The notes under the pieces: model-generated
Databases searched by the model: none
Told to the model about the DNA's origin: nothing
Seen by the model: only the letters and a program-made list of their open reading frames with translations
Virus record (IMG/VR): IMGVR_UViG_3300041809_000332
Coordinates: 1-48,273 of that record
DNA from: a virus
Strand: one strand, 5' to 3'
DNA length: 48,273 bases
In this document: in pieces, positions 22,012 to 29,123 of the stretch
How the letters are laid out: every line of letters begins with the position of its first letter
Numbering within the stretch: position 1 is the first letter of the stretch
Translations under genes and position numbers: made by a program

Positions 22012-22628
22012 AGCATTACCCCGAAATCGCCGGGTCAGCCCATGCTCCCCTCGGGAGTCCCTGCCTTGCCTTCGAGAAATACGACGGCATTAACCTGCGG
22101 TGGGAGTGGTCGAAGAAACGAGGCTGGTACAAGTTCGGTACCCGGACACAACTCTTTGACCACACTGACCCCCTCTTTGGTCAGGCGATTCCTATCTTCC
22201 TCAACACCATGGGGGATGAGGTTGCCCGGCGTTGCCTTGAGATTGAAAGGGGGGTTCGGGAAATCATCGTTTTTACTGAGTTCTTCGGCCCCAAGACGTT
22301 TGCCGGTAAGCACGTGCTGGAAGACCCCAAGGAGCTTCGCCTCTTCGACGTGAACCTCTACAAACGGGGTATCATGCACCCTCGCCGGTTTTGGCAGACC
22401 TTTCAAGACCTGCCCTACTGCGCCCGGCTGATTTATCAGGGGAATCTTAATCAACCTTTCATTGATGATGTCCGGGCGGGAAAGTACCCTGTTTGGGAGG
22501 GAGTCGTTGCCAAGCTTACCGAGACCCACATTAACAACATGTTCAAGATTAAGACCGCTGCCTATCTCAAGCGGCTGCAAGAAATCTTCGGGAACGAGTA
22601 CGCCAATTACAAACGCTACTGGGAGTGA
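22008..22628 (+). CDS. RNA ligase (T4 Rnl2/nucleotidyltransferase superfamily)
   Basis: The 206-residue protein carries the covalent nucleotidyltransferase motifs. Motif I is EKYDGINLRW with K24 as the AMP-accepting lysine, followed by a motif IIIa-like stretch VFTEFFGPKTF. Motif IV is WEGVVAK and motif V is MFKIKT. Length and order fit a minimal RNA ligase that seals 3'-OH/5'-phosphate ends with ATP. A HAD phosphatase that could prepare RNA ends lies two genes downstream. No polynucleotide kinase P-loop gene is visible in this window. Confidence 0.85.
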   Translation: MKHYPEIAGSAHAPLGSPCLAFEKYDGINLRWEWSKKRGWYKFGTRTQLFDHTDPLFGQAIPIFLNTMGDEVARRCLEIERGVREIIVFTEFFGPKTFAGKHVLEDPKELRLFDVNLYKRGIMHPRRFWQTFQDLPYCARLIYQGNLNQPFIDDVRAGKYPVWEGVVAKLTETHINNMFKIKTAAYLKRLQEIFGNEYANYKRYWE

Positions 22629-22632
22629 TAAC

Positions 22633-22827
22633 ATGAAACTCGAATGTGAATGCATGGGCATGTGTACGTTGGAAGCCGAAATCTCCGAGGAAGAATATCA
22701 GGAGATGGGACGTAAGCATCAGGTTTTCATCGTGGACGGTTGTTCTTCGGGACCTGAGAAGACCGACGTTTTTGTGGAACAGCGAAACGGCTACAAGGTC
22801 TACACCGACACGAGTTACGCAACGTAG
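22633..22827 (+). CDS. Hypothetical small Cys-containing protein (64 aa)
   Basis: It starts four bases after the RNA ligase stop. Cysteines cluster at the N-terminus (C5, C7 and C11 in MKLECECMGMC) with one more at about residue 37, which could bind one metal. The second half is beta-rich (DVFVEQRNGYKVYTDT). No family was recognised. Confidence 0.7.
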   Translation: MKLECECMGMCTLEAEISEEEYQEMGRKHQVFIVDGCSSGPEKTDVFVEQRNGYKVYTDTSYAT

Positions 22828-22834
22828 GGGGTTT

Positions 22835-23170
22835 ATGGGTTGGATAGGGGTTGATTTGGATGGCACGCTTGCCGACATGAGCAAGCCGCCGATTCCCGGT
22901 ACTAATATCGGACCGCCGATTAAAAAGATGGTGGAACGCATCCAGAAATGGATTGCGGATGGGAAAGAGGTTCGCATCGTCACGGCTCGGGTCGGCTGGA
23001 ACCGGGACCAAGTTCCCATGATTCAGTGGTACCTCAAAGCTTGCGGCATCACAGACAAGGAACTTGTCATCCAAGCCCACAAGGACTACGACATGGAATA
23101 CCTGTGGGATGACCGGGTGGTACAGGTCATCGTCAATACCGGCGAACGGGCGGATGGAATTGAAGATTGA
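22835..23170 (+). CDS. HAD-superfamily phosphatase (small)
   Basis: The ATG at 22835 (TAGGGGG upstream) gives 111 residues. Motif I is D7-L-D9-G-T; motif II is probably the Thr of IVTARV (about 49-54); WDDRVVQVIVNTG near the end supplies the motif IV aspartates. A compact cap-less HAD of this kind resembles the 3'-phosphatase half of T4 polynucleotide kinase and small nucleotidases. With the nearby RNA ligase an RNA-end-healing role is possible but unproven. It ends two bases before the convergent minus-strand structural gene. Confidence 0.82.
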   Translation: MGWIGVDLDGTLADMSKPPIPGTNIGPPIKKMVERIQKWIADGKEVRIVTARVGWNRDQVPMIQWYLKACGITDKELVIQAHKDYDMEYLWDDRVVQVIVNTGERADGIED

Positions 23171-23172
23171 CG

Positions 23173-24846
23173 TTACGTGTAAGACTCTAAGAACTTGGTG
23201 TTGCCAAACACCTTGACTCGGGGCGTAAGCGAGATGCCCGGACCGTAGGATGACACCGTGGCGGTGCTGGTTATTTCCAAGGTGACCAGCCGGGTGACCA
23301 GCGGTACGAATACCTTCCAATCAGCCATAGCCGAAACAGTCAGACTGTAGACAAACTGCGGAGCAGTGCCGCTGAGGTCACGCTGCAATCCCACATATGA
23401 CCGGCTGGCTTCAAACAAGGTGATGCCGTCTGCCTCCATATTCGTCCGGCGCATGATGAGAAGCTCTCGGCGGAGCAACTCGCTGAGGTCGGAAGCGGTC
23501 TGGAGGTCATTTGCCCGGCAGTCCACGGTGAAGGTCAGATTCTCCTTGCTCCCATATACCTCATAGGTCTCGGCGGTGTAGGGCTGCACGATGATAGCCA
23601 CTTGGTCATCCTTGAGGACATTGTCGCCAATAGCTATCCGCAGGCCGGGGAGGACATTCTCATTGAGGTTGTACTTTTTGGCTCGGGCCTTTGTTCTTCC
23701 CGTATCTACTCGAACTTCCCAGCGGCACCATTCCCCCGGCAAGAGAAGAGTGGGCAAGGTACACGTCCCATCCGTATTGGGTACGAGTGACGTGTAGTTT
23801 CCGAGAGAGGTCTGTACGAATACCTGCCCCGGTGCTAGACTGTTTCCCTCCGTCACTTGCGTTTGTAGGATATTCTCCGGGTTGGTCCCCGGTACGCCCG
23901 TGGGGTCAACCTTGACGACCATGTTTGCCGTAATAGTCATTCCGGGCGGCGTGTACGGAGAGAGTTCCAGCCAATCATTGCTGGCAAAATAGGTGTAGTC
24001 CTTCCCCTTGATAAGCTCGTAGCCGTTCTGGTCCGTAAGCGTGAAAGAGAGGAGGGTCTGGACCATCTGCGGTGGGCTGCCGCCTCCCGGAACGTCCACA
24101 AGGCCCAGCGGAATACCAACGACTTCTTGTCCTCCCACGGTACTTTGGCATACCACTTGCTGGACGGTCTGTTGATACCAGTAATCCAACAGGGGAGTAA
24201 GCTGGACGGGTGGGGAACCGGCGAAGAGGACCAACCCGGCTGGGGTATCGGTCAGCAAATAGCCAAAATGCGGAGCGAGGAGCAAATCCACCGGAACAGG
24301 AGGAGAAACGAGCGTAGTTTGCCACGTGCCGTCGTTTATAGCCGTTTCCAGAGGCGTTGGGGGGCTTCCCCTGCCTGAGACATACCCCGAGACCGTAGTG
24401 CCGTCAATTTGGGGAGCGAAGTAGACAAGGGAGCCTTGAGCGTTGACAACCTTACCCTCCTGCCATGTGTATTTCTGGATGGTCAATTCTACATCCCGTG
24501 TCTGCTCATTGACCTCATCCACATTGAAATAGTATACCCCCGCTGCGGGCGTTTGCTGGGTGGAATCCACCTCTTGCACCCACTCGATAAATTCCCCTTC
24601 TTTGCTCTGGATTTTGGCAAGAATCGCCCGCCCGTAGTTCTTGCACATGAAATAGTCAGGAGAGAGGCGGTTGCCGGTGGAGGTGACGTTCTTGATGCTG
24701 ATTTGAGCGTCCTTCCATTGAATGAGGTTGTTGTACTGAGAAGAGACTTCTCCAAGGGTGTACCGGAACCGGGGGGACCGGTTTACGGCATCTTCGATAA
24801 CTCTGCGGAGATAAGCGACGAGATTCCCGCCCGTCAAGTCAAGCAT
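23173..24846 (-). CDS. Putative virion (neck/tail) protein (557 aa)
   Basis: This is the last gene of the minus-strand structural block. The first 80 residues are helical and mixed (LVAYLRRVIEDAVNRSPRFR). The middle is beta-rich with many Pro/Gly loops (SPPVPVDLLLAPHFGYLL; VPGGGSPPQMVQT). Residues about 430-540 look like a compact alpha/beta unit with a long helix (DLQTASDLSELLRRELLIMR) between strands, recalling tail-completion or tail-terminator folds. No exact family was recognised. Size, composition and place next to other virion-like genes point to a neck or tail-junction protein. A GGGAG site precedes the start. Confidence 0.8.
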   Translation of the reverse strand: MLDLTGGNLVAYLRRVIEDAVNRSPRFRYTLGEVSSQYNNLIQWKDAQISIKNVTSTGNRLSPDYFMCKNYGRAILAKIQSKEGEFIEWVQEVDSTQQTPAAGVYYFNVDEVNEQTRDVELTIQKYTWQEGKVVNAQGSLVYFAPQIDGTTVSGYVSGRGSPPTPLETAINDGTWQTTLVSPPVPVDLLLAPHFGYLLTDTPAGLVLFAGSPPVQLTPLLDYWYQQTVQQVVCQSTVGGQEVVGIPLGLVDVPGGGSPPQMVQTLLSFTLTDQNGYELIKGKDYTYFASNDWLELSPYTPPGMTITANMVVKVDPTGVPGTNPENILQTQVTEGNSLAPGQVFVQTSLGNYTSLVPNTDGTCTLPTLLLPGEWCRWEVRVDTGRTKARAKKYNLNENVLPGLRIAIGDNVLKDDQVAIIVQPYTAETYEVYGSKENLTFTVDCRANDLQTASDLSELLRRELLIMRRTNMEADGITLFEASRSYVGLQRDLSGTAPQFVYSLTVSAMADWKVFVPLVTRLVTLEITSTATVSSYGPGISLTPRVKVFGNTKFLESYT

Positions 24847-24891
24847 AAATGCTCCCTACAAAGAACTCGATAGGCGGGAACCCCCGGTTGG

Positions 24892-25116
24892 TTACAGCTT
24901 TGCTTTGATGGCGGCGATGACCTTTTTCGCATCCGTCTCGGCAACGGCTTCTGCCTTGGCAAGTTCTGCCTTGACTGCGGCGAGAACCTTCTCGGCTTCC
25001 GGCTTAACCTTGGCGGCTTCTGCCGTGGCTACGGCCTTGGCCTTTGCCCACCATCCAACAACGATGGCTACAACGTGGCTGATTGCCAAACCGACTACTG
25101 CTGAGGTGATTACCAT
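24892..25116 (-). CDS. Small membrane protein with Ala/Lys/Glu helix (holin-like?)
   Basis: The start at 25116 has a perfect TAGGAGGAAAC site; a longer frame from 25185 has none. The 74-residue product has one membrane segment (about 3-23, VITSAVVGLAISHVVAIVVG) and then a long regular Ala-Lys-Glu-Val helix to the end. A single-pass protein with a charged tail could be a class III-like holin or spanin-type membrane anchor, but no endolysin lies beside it. The function is therefore open. Confidence 0.7.
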   Translation of the reverse strand: MVITSAVVGLAISHVVAIVVGWWAKAKAVATAEAAKVKPEAEKVLAAVKAELAKAEAVAETDAKKVIAAIKAKL

Positions 25117-25153
25117 GTTTCCTCCTACTGTTTCACTGACTCTCTGCCAAAAT

Positions 25154-26227
25154 TTACCAGCTACTTCCGCCACTGACCTTGTCATCGGTCAGTGCATCAG
25201 CACTTCCGATGTTGTCTTCCTTGTCCATGACCTTGACCGGCAGGGCGCTGTAATCGACGCCGGGCGGCGGAGGCGGAACGGTCTGAGTGATGGGTTCAAT
25301 CCACTGGTGAATGCTGCGCCGGATATCTCCGATGGACACAAACCATGAAATCCTCGGGTACCAGCGGTTCTCAATCTGAATGGAGTCGGCCCCGTCGTAA
25401 AACAGGATGTTCCACTCACTGCCATCATGCGCTTGGAAGACGGCTCCCGGTAGCATGTAGGCGAAGAAAATCTCATCTCCCTCGATAGGGCTGAGAGGGT
25501 TGGGAAGCTGCATGGTCCCCGGATTGGGGTGGAACTGGGCAAAGGTGGAAGTACGGACATCCGTGGGGTCGCCCACCATGGCTTGCAGGTCGGAATCAGC
25601 GTTGGGGTGGTCCCCCTCGCACAGTACTCGGGCGGTTTTGGATACCAATGCCGCCAAATCGCTTGCTTTCGTAGAAATTCCCATGAGCGTTCCTCTCTTA
25701 TGGCTTGTATAGTCGCCATCTTTGGATTTTGCCTGCTGCTTTCCAAATTTAGCCGGTGCTAAGATGGCGGATTTAGCATCTGCCAAGACTTCTTCCATGC
25801 TGTCGAACGGAGTGCCCTCCCAGTCCTCGTAAACATTCTCCTCATCATTGAGGCGGTACTCCATCTCATCCCAGTAACCCCCAGCACTCTTTATGGGTTT
25901 CCACCCATGCCATGATATTTCAATAACTTGCGGGGGGATTACCCGCTCGGCATAGAAGGCATGAGTGTCTCCTTTATCCTGCACCATGCCTTGAAGGTTT
26001 CCCACTCTTAATAGGATGGGAGCACCCGCCGCCCCCTCCAACTGTAAGGTATCCCGGAAGACAATTTCTCCGTAATAGTAGGCGTGCTCGGGACTGTCGG
26101 CAAAGAACACTTTTCCGAGGGAAGTATCCCCCAAGTCCCCTCCCCAGTGTGGGTCTACCGAGGGTTGTAACCCTTTGTTTTTAATGCTTTCTACCCGGTC
26201 AGTGGAAGTGCAATGATAAAGGTACAT
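25154..26227 (-). CDS. Virion-region protein with N-terminal ADP-ribosyltransferase-like domain
   Basis: Residues 1-110 read like a small ADP-ribosyltransferase fold. YHCTSTDRVESIKNKGLQPS opens it with a YHxTS strand and a helix ending in GLxPS. GKVFFADSPEHAYYYGE is the second strand-helix unit, and FYAERVIPPQVIEI the Glu-bearing strand before an IPP turn. This is an H-Y-E arrangement. The rest (about 190-357) is soluble and unlike the first part, ending in a Pro-rich segment. Such domains move ADP-ribose from NAD+ to a target. Being among neck/tail genes, the protein may be packaged and injected. Its start overlaps the stop of the upstream gene by one base (TAATG). Confidence 0.7.
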   Translation of the reverse strand: MYLYHCTSTDRVESIKNKGLQPSVDPHWGGDLGDTSLGKVFFADSPEHAYYYGEIVFRDTLQLEGAAGAPILLRVGNLQGMVQDKGDTHAFYAERVIPPQVIEISWHGWKPIKSAGGYWDEMEYRLNDEENVYEDWEGTPFDSMEEVLADAKSAILAPAKFGKQQAKSKDGDYTSHKRGTLMGISTKASDLAALVSKTARVLCEGDHPNADSDLQAMVGDPTDVRTSTFAQFHPNPGTMQLPNPLSPIEGDEIFFAYMLPGAVFQAHDGSEWNILFYDGADSIQIENRWYPRISWFVSIGDIRRSIHQWIEPITQTVPPPPPGVDYSALPVKVMDKEDNIGSADALTDDKVSGGSSW

Positions 26228-27537
26228 TAGTTCTGTATCCTCCCGAAGGTTACGGTCCTTCCCACCGGGGGTTCAATAGTGTTCTCAAAAGGCTTATCCG
26301 GTTGCTCCCGGATATTCACGATGGGTTCTCCATCACCCTTAAGGTGGAGTGGGTCGATGCCTTGGTCCGGGGTATCCCGGTAGATGGGGTTGTAGATTGT
26401 CGGCAGGCCGGTGTTGACGGGAATGAGGTACCGGGTGTCACCCTCGGTCAGTAATTGAACGCCGAAGTCCTGCTGGAGAAGGATACCCCTCGGCTGCTTG
26501 TAGGTGACGCCATGGATGACCAAACGTTCTCCCGTCCGGCGAATGATAAGGTCACCATCCTGTACGATGGGGGTGTTGGTCAGGTAACTTTTCGATTCAC
26601 GGGTCGCCTTGATACCCCCGCCTTCGTCCAGTTCACGGACAAGCGCCGTGTCAGGGGGGACGTAGAGAAAGTCATAGGGACCGTAGTAGCCTCCGACGAC
26701 CCCGGTTTCAAAGCAAACTTTGCATCCGTGACGGGGAGTACCCATTCCCGACTCGGGGCGCACGCAGCCGCAAGGTTCTCCACGGGTCCGGCGAAACATT
26801 ATATAAGCGGGTTCGCCCACCTGTTCAAAAACCCAGTGGTTGCGGTTTACCATTTCTTTGTATTCCCAAGTAATCTGGTCTACCTCTTGGGTATTCACAA
26901 CGGGAGCGCCCATGGCTCCGGGCTTGTGGATTTCTCCGCCGTCACCCACCCCTACTACCGTGTAGAATTGCCGTGCCAGCGAGGTGTAGATATCCACATA
27001 GTTGGCTAGCCTCTTGAAAAACGCCCTTACTTCTTGAATGCCAGCGTAGTTAGCGACGGCTACATTATCCGTGGAAACCACCGCCGTATCTGATACCGCT
27101 CCACCCTTGGCAAGGGTGTTGTCCATGGGGAACCAAACAGTCTGGTCCAAGGCCCTCACCTCTGTGGGACGTATCTCACTCTTATTGTTAAACATGTCGG
27201 TGAGGACAATCTTTACATCATCAGGGTTGTTGGCTACCATGGGACGGGTCGCCACAATGTTGGAGTAGGGAATCTCCGGGAGCTTGAAACCCCAGCGGCC
27301 CAACTCCCCCTGTTCCACCCAGTCCTGTTGGCGCACGATAAACTCCACCTCTTCAAGGTAGGCTTGGTCCCTCCAGAAGTGTCCCCGCCATGTTCCCTTG
27401 TTGAGCTTTTTCCAATTGCTTGGGTGGTCGTAGGCCCGGTAGATATTATAGCCCCTTGTAGCCTCGGGGTCGTCCACCCACCACAGGTCCCGGCTGCCAA
27501 CGTAACTCGAATTGATGACCAGTAGTTCGCTAATCAT
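26227..27537 (-). CDS. Putative virion structural protein with Cys-rich site (436 aa)
   Basis: The protein is large, soluble and beta-rich. A cysteine-rich element near the middle (CGCVRPESG, then HGCKVCFETG) probably binds zinc. Phrases such as VGEPAYIMFRRTRGEPCG followed by a GPYDFLYVPPDT stretch resemble neck or baseplate proteins of large myoviruses, but I cannot name the family. A GAGGTA ribosome site and a 9-base inverted repeat lie upstream. It is translationally linked to the ADP-ribosyltransferase-like gene downstream. Confidence 0.8.
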   Translation of the reverse strand: MISELLVINSSYVGSRDLWWVDDPEATRGYNIYRAYDHPSNWKKLNKGTWRGHFWRDQAYLEEVEFIVRQQDWVEQGELGRWGFKLPEIPYSNIVATRPMVANNPDDVKIVLTDMFNNKSEIRPTEVRALDQTVWFPMDNTLAKGGAVSDTAVVSTDNVAVANYAGIQEVRAFFKRLANYVDIYTSLARQFYTVVGVGDGGEIHKPGAMGAPVVNTQEVDQITWEYKEMVNRNHWVFEQVGEPAYIMFRRTRGEPCGCVRPESGMGTPRHGCKVCFETGVVGGYYGPYDFLYVPPDTALVRELDEGGGIKATRESKSYLTNTPIVQDGDLIIRRTGERLVIHGVTYKQPRGILLQQDFGVQLLTEGDTRYLIPVNTGLPTIYNPIYRDTPDQGIDPLHLKGDGEPIVNIREQPDKPFENTIEPPVGRTVTFGRIQN

Positions 27538-27565
27538 TCATATACCTCTAACCGCCACAATCTTA

Positions 27566-27595
27566 CCGGTTATGACCAAAACAAGGCATAACCGG
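27566..27595 (-). repeat. Perfect 9-base inverted repeat between two virion genes
   Basis: CCGGTTATG (27566-27574) and CATAACCGG (27587-27595) are exact reverse complements around a 12-base loop, in the 64-base gap of the minus-strand operon. On the transcript this is a 9-pair stem with no U-tract after it. It may be an mRNA processing or stability element, or a binding site. Confidence 0.6.
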
Positions 27596-27601
27596 CAATC
27601 T

Positions 27602-28525
27602 TTAACCGAGTAGCCAGCGTTGCTGCCGTAGACCGGCGCTGTAGGGACGGATGGCAGTAATCAGGGGTGCCCACTCTTGGAACTCCTGACCGTAGCTCTG
27701 GGATAAACTCAAGTAAAGACTTGACTTGTTGATGTCCAAACTTACCCCGTTCAAGCTGTAACTGAATTCGTCAGCCGCCCAACGTGCGCCCTCGGCGGAT
27801 AGGCAAGATGCCGCCGCACCTACCGCCGCACAGTTTCCCCAGTCCTTGGGTAGATTCTCAAGACTGTAGTTCGTCAAGTTCTTGGGGTTCCACGTGTTTA
27901 ACTTGCTAATGTTAATGTCAAGCATCCTTAGTATGGTTGAGTCAAGCCAGATATACCCCACACGGGTGGTGTATCCGGCGACCACTTTACCCGGCGTGGG
28001 CGGGCGGAAGTGATAGTTGCGGTCCGGGTTGGTATCGCTGATAAGCTCCCGGACTGCCATAATGGCCGGTGTGTACTTGTTCTTGGTCAGGGGATGCGGA
28101 GTGATGATTACCGAGGGGGCCTCGAAGGCAGAGTCAGCCGGGTCGATAGGCTGAACGACGAAATCCTCATAGACCCGTGTTTCCGGCTCCCCTTCATATT
28201 GGATGAGGTACCAGACCAGTCGGAAGATTCCCCGCCAAAGGGTGGGTATGGTCATGTTGACCCAGTAAGCCCCCACGGATGCCCGGCGAGGGCACATCCG
28301 GGGTTCGGTAGAGAGGATGAGGCTATCTTCGGGCAGCCGTCCCATGTGGTTGGGTTGCTCGGCATCATATTCATATGCCCGCTGCCCCACTTCGGGGACC
28401 TTTTCCGTTACCTGAAATATCGAATAGGAGATTGACACGGGGTCAACCATCCGTCCTTTGGAATCCCGGACAAGGATACTAAGGTCCCCCGGTCCCAGTG
28501 TTTTCCCTTGATTAAGTGTCTCCAT
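27602..28525 (-). CDS. Putative virion structural protein (307 aa), first gene of the minus block
   Basis: The start at 28525 has a strong GCAGGAGAG site; a longer frame from 28558 does not. The N-terminal half is beta-rich (GPGDLSILVRDSKGRMVDPV, SYSIFQVTE), with an Ig-like look and an aromatic stretch IFRLVWYLIQYEG. The C-terminal half is helical (GNCAAVGAAASCLSAEGARW). No family was named. Gene order suggests a neck or head-completion protein. Confidence 0.78.
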   Translation of the reverse strand: METLNQGKTLGPGDLSILVRDSKGRMVDPVSISYSIFQVTEKVPEVGQRAYEYDAEQPNHMGRLPEDSLILSTEPRMCPRRASVGAYWVNMTIPTLWRGIFRLVWYLIQYEGEPETRVYEDFVVQPIDPADSAFEAPSVIITPHPLTKNKYTPAIMAVRELISDTNPDRNYHFRPPTPGKVVAGYTTRVGYIWLDSTILRMLDINISKLNTWNPKNLTNYSLENLPKDWGNCAAVGAAASCLSAEGARWAADEFSYSLNGVSLDINKSSLYLSLSQSYGQEFQEWAPLITAIRPYSAGLRQQRWLLG

Positions 28526-28630
28526 CTGGCTCTCCTGCCTAAAGAAACGGAAAGTCATCCCGCCCTTAAATTGACTTTTACCCTCACTTAATAGGGCAGA
28601 GAATCCCCGCTACGGCGGGCAAGAGGAACT
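28526..28630. promoter_or_regulatory. Divergent intergenic region between the two structural blocks
   Basis: All genes to the left (23173-28525) run leftward and those to the right run rightward, so both transcripts should start here. TTGACTTTTA occurs at 28571-28580 with TTAATAGGG at 28589-28597. The same TTGACTTTTA followed by TATAGAGGG lies on the minus strand at 8392-8367. A short CCCGC/GCGGG hairpin (about 28606-28619) lies in the rightward leader. The spacing does not fit a standard sigma-70 promoter, so a phage-specific signal is possible. Confidence 0.4.
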
Positions 28631-29011
28631 ATGGCAATATACGCTTTCAAGTGTGATACCTGCGGAGTCCTTGTTGAAGAACTCATGCCCATGAACAAGG
28701 CCACTTTTGAAGACCGCCCCTGTATTCGACCCACCTGTAAAGGAAAATGCGTCTACCAGCTTAAGGGTGCGCCGGGCCTCAAGACTGACAATATGTCAAA
28801 TCCCACTTTTGATGTGGTGGTGGGAGCGGATGCCGAAAAGCGCTGGGAGAAAATCCATGAACGCCAAGCAGTTAGGGACAAAGTTCGCAAGGAGTCGGGG
28901 GAAAAGGCCCTCATCGCCACAAGCAGTGAGAGCTACCGCACCCTGCCGGGCACCAAGCTCCGGGAGGTGGTAATTCCACCCTCGGCGCAGCCCAAGGTTC
29001 TGGGGGAATGA
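28631..29011 (+). CDS. FmdB-like zinc-ribbon protein (126 aa)
   Basis: It opens with MAIYAFKCDTCGVLVEELMP and has a second Cys pair around 32-41 (PCIRPTCKGKC), the usual FmdB-type N-terminal zinc ribbon found in many phages near structural genes. The tail is helical and charged (RWEKIHERQAVRDKVRKE). In bacteria the family is annotated as regulatory; in phages the role is unknown. It is the first gene of the rightward structural block, preceded by AAGAGGA. Confidence 0.82.
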   Translation: MAIYAFKCDTCGVLVEELMPMNKATFEDRPCIRPTCKGKCVYQLKGAPGLKTDNMSNPTFDVVVGADAEKRWEKIHERQAVRDKVRKESGEKALIATSSESYRTLPGTKLREVVIPPSAQPKVLGE

Positions 29012-29123
29012 GGGCTTATCTCTTGCAATCGAAGCAAGAATTAGACTTTCATCCCCATAGTTGAGGAGCAAGAAATAAATGCCCGTTCAGCGGCCTAATA
29101 GCTGAAAATTGAGGAGACTTACT

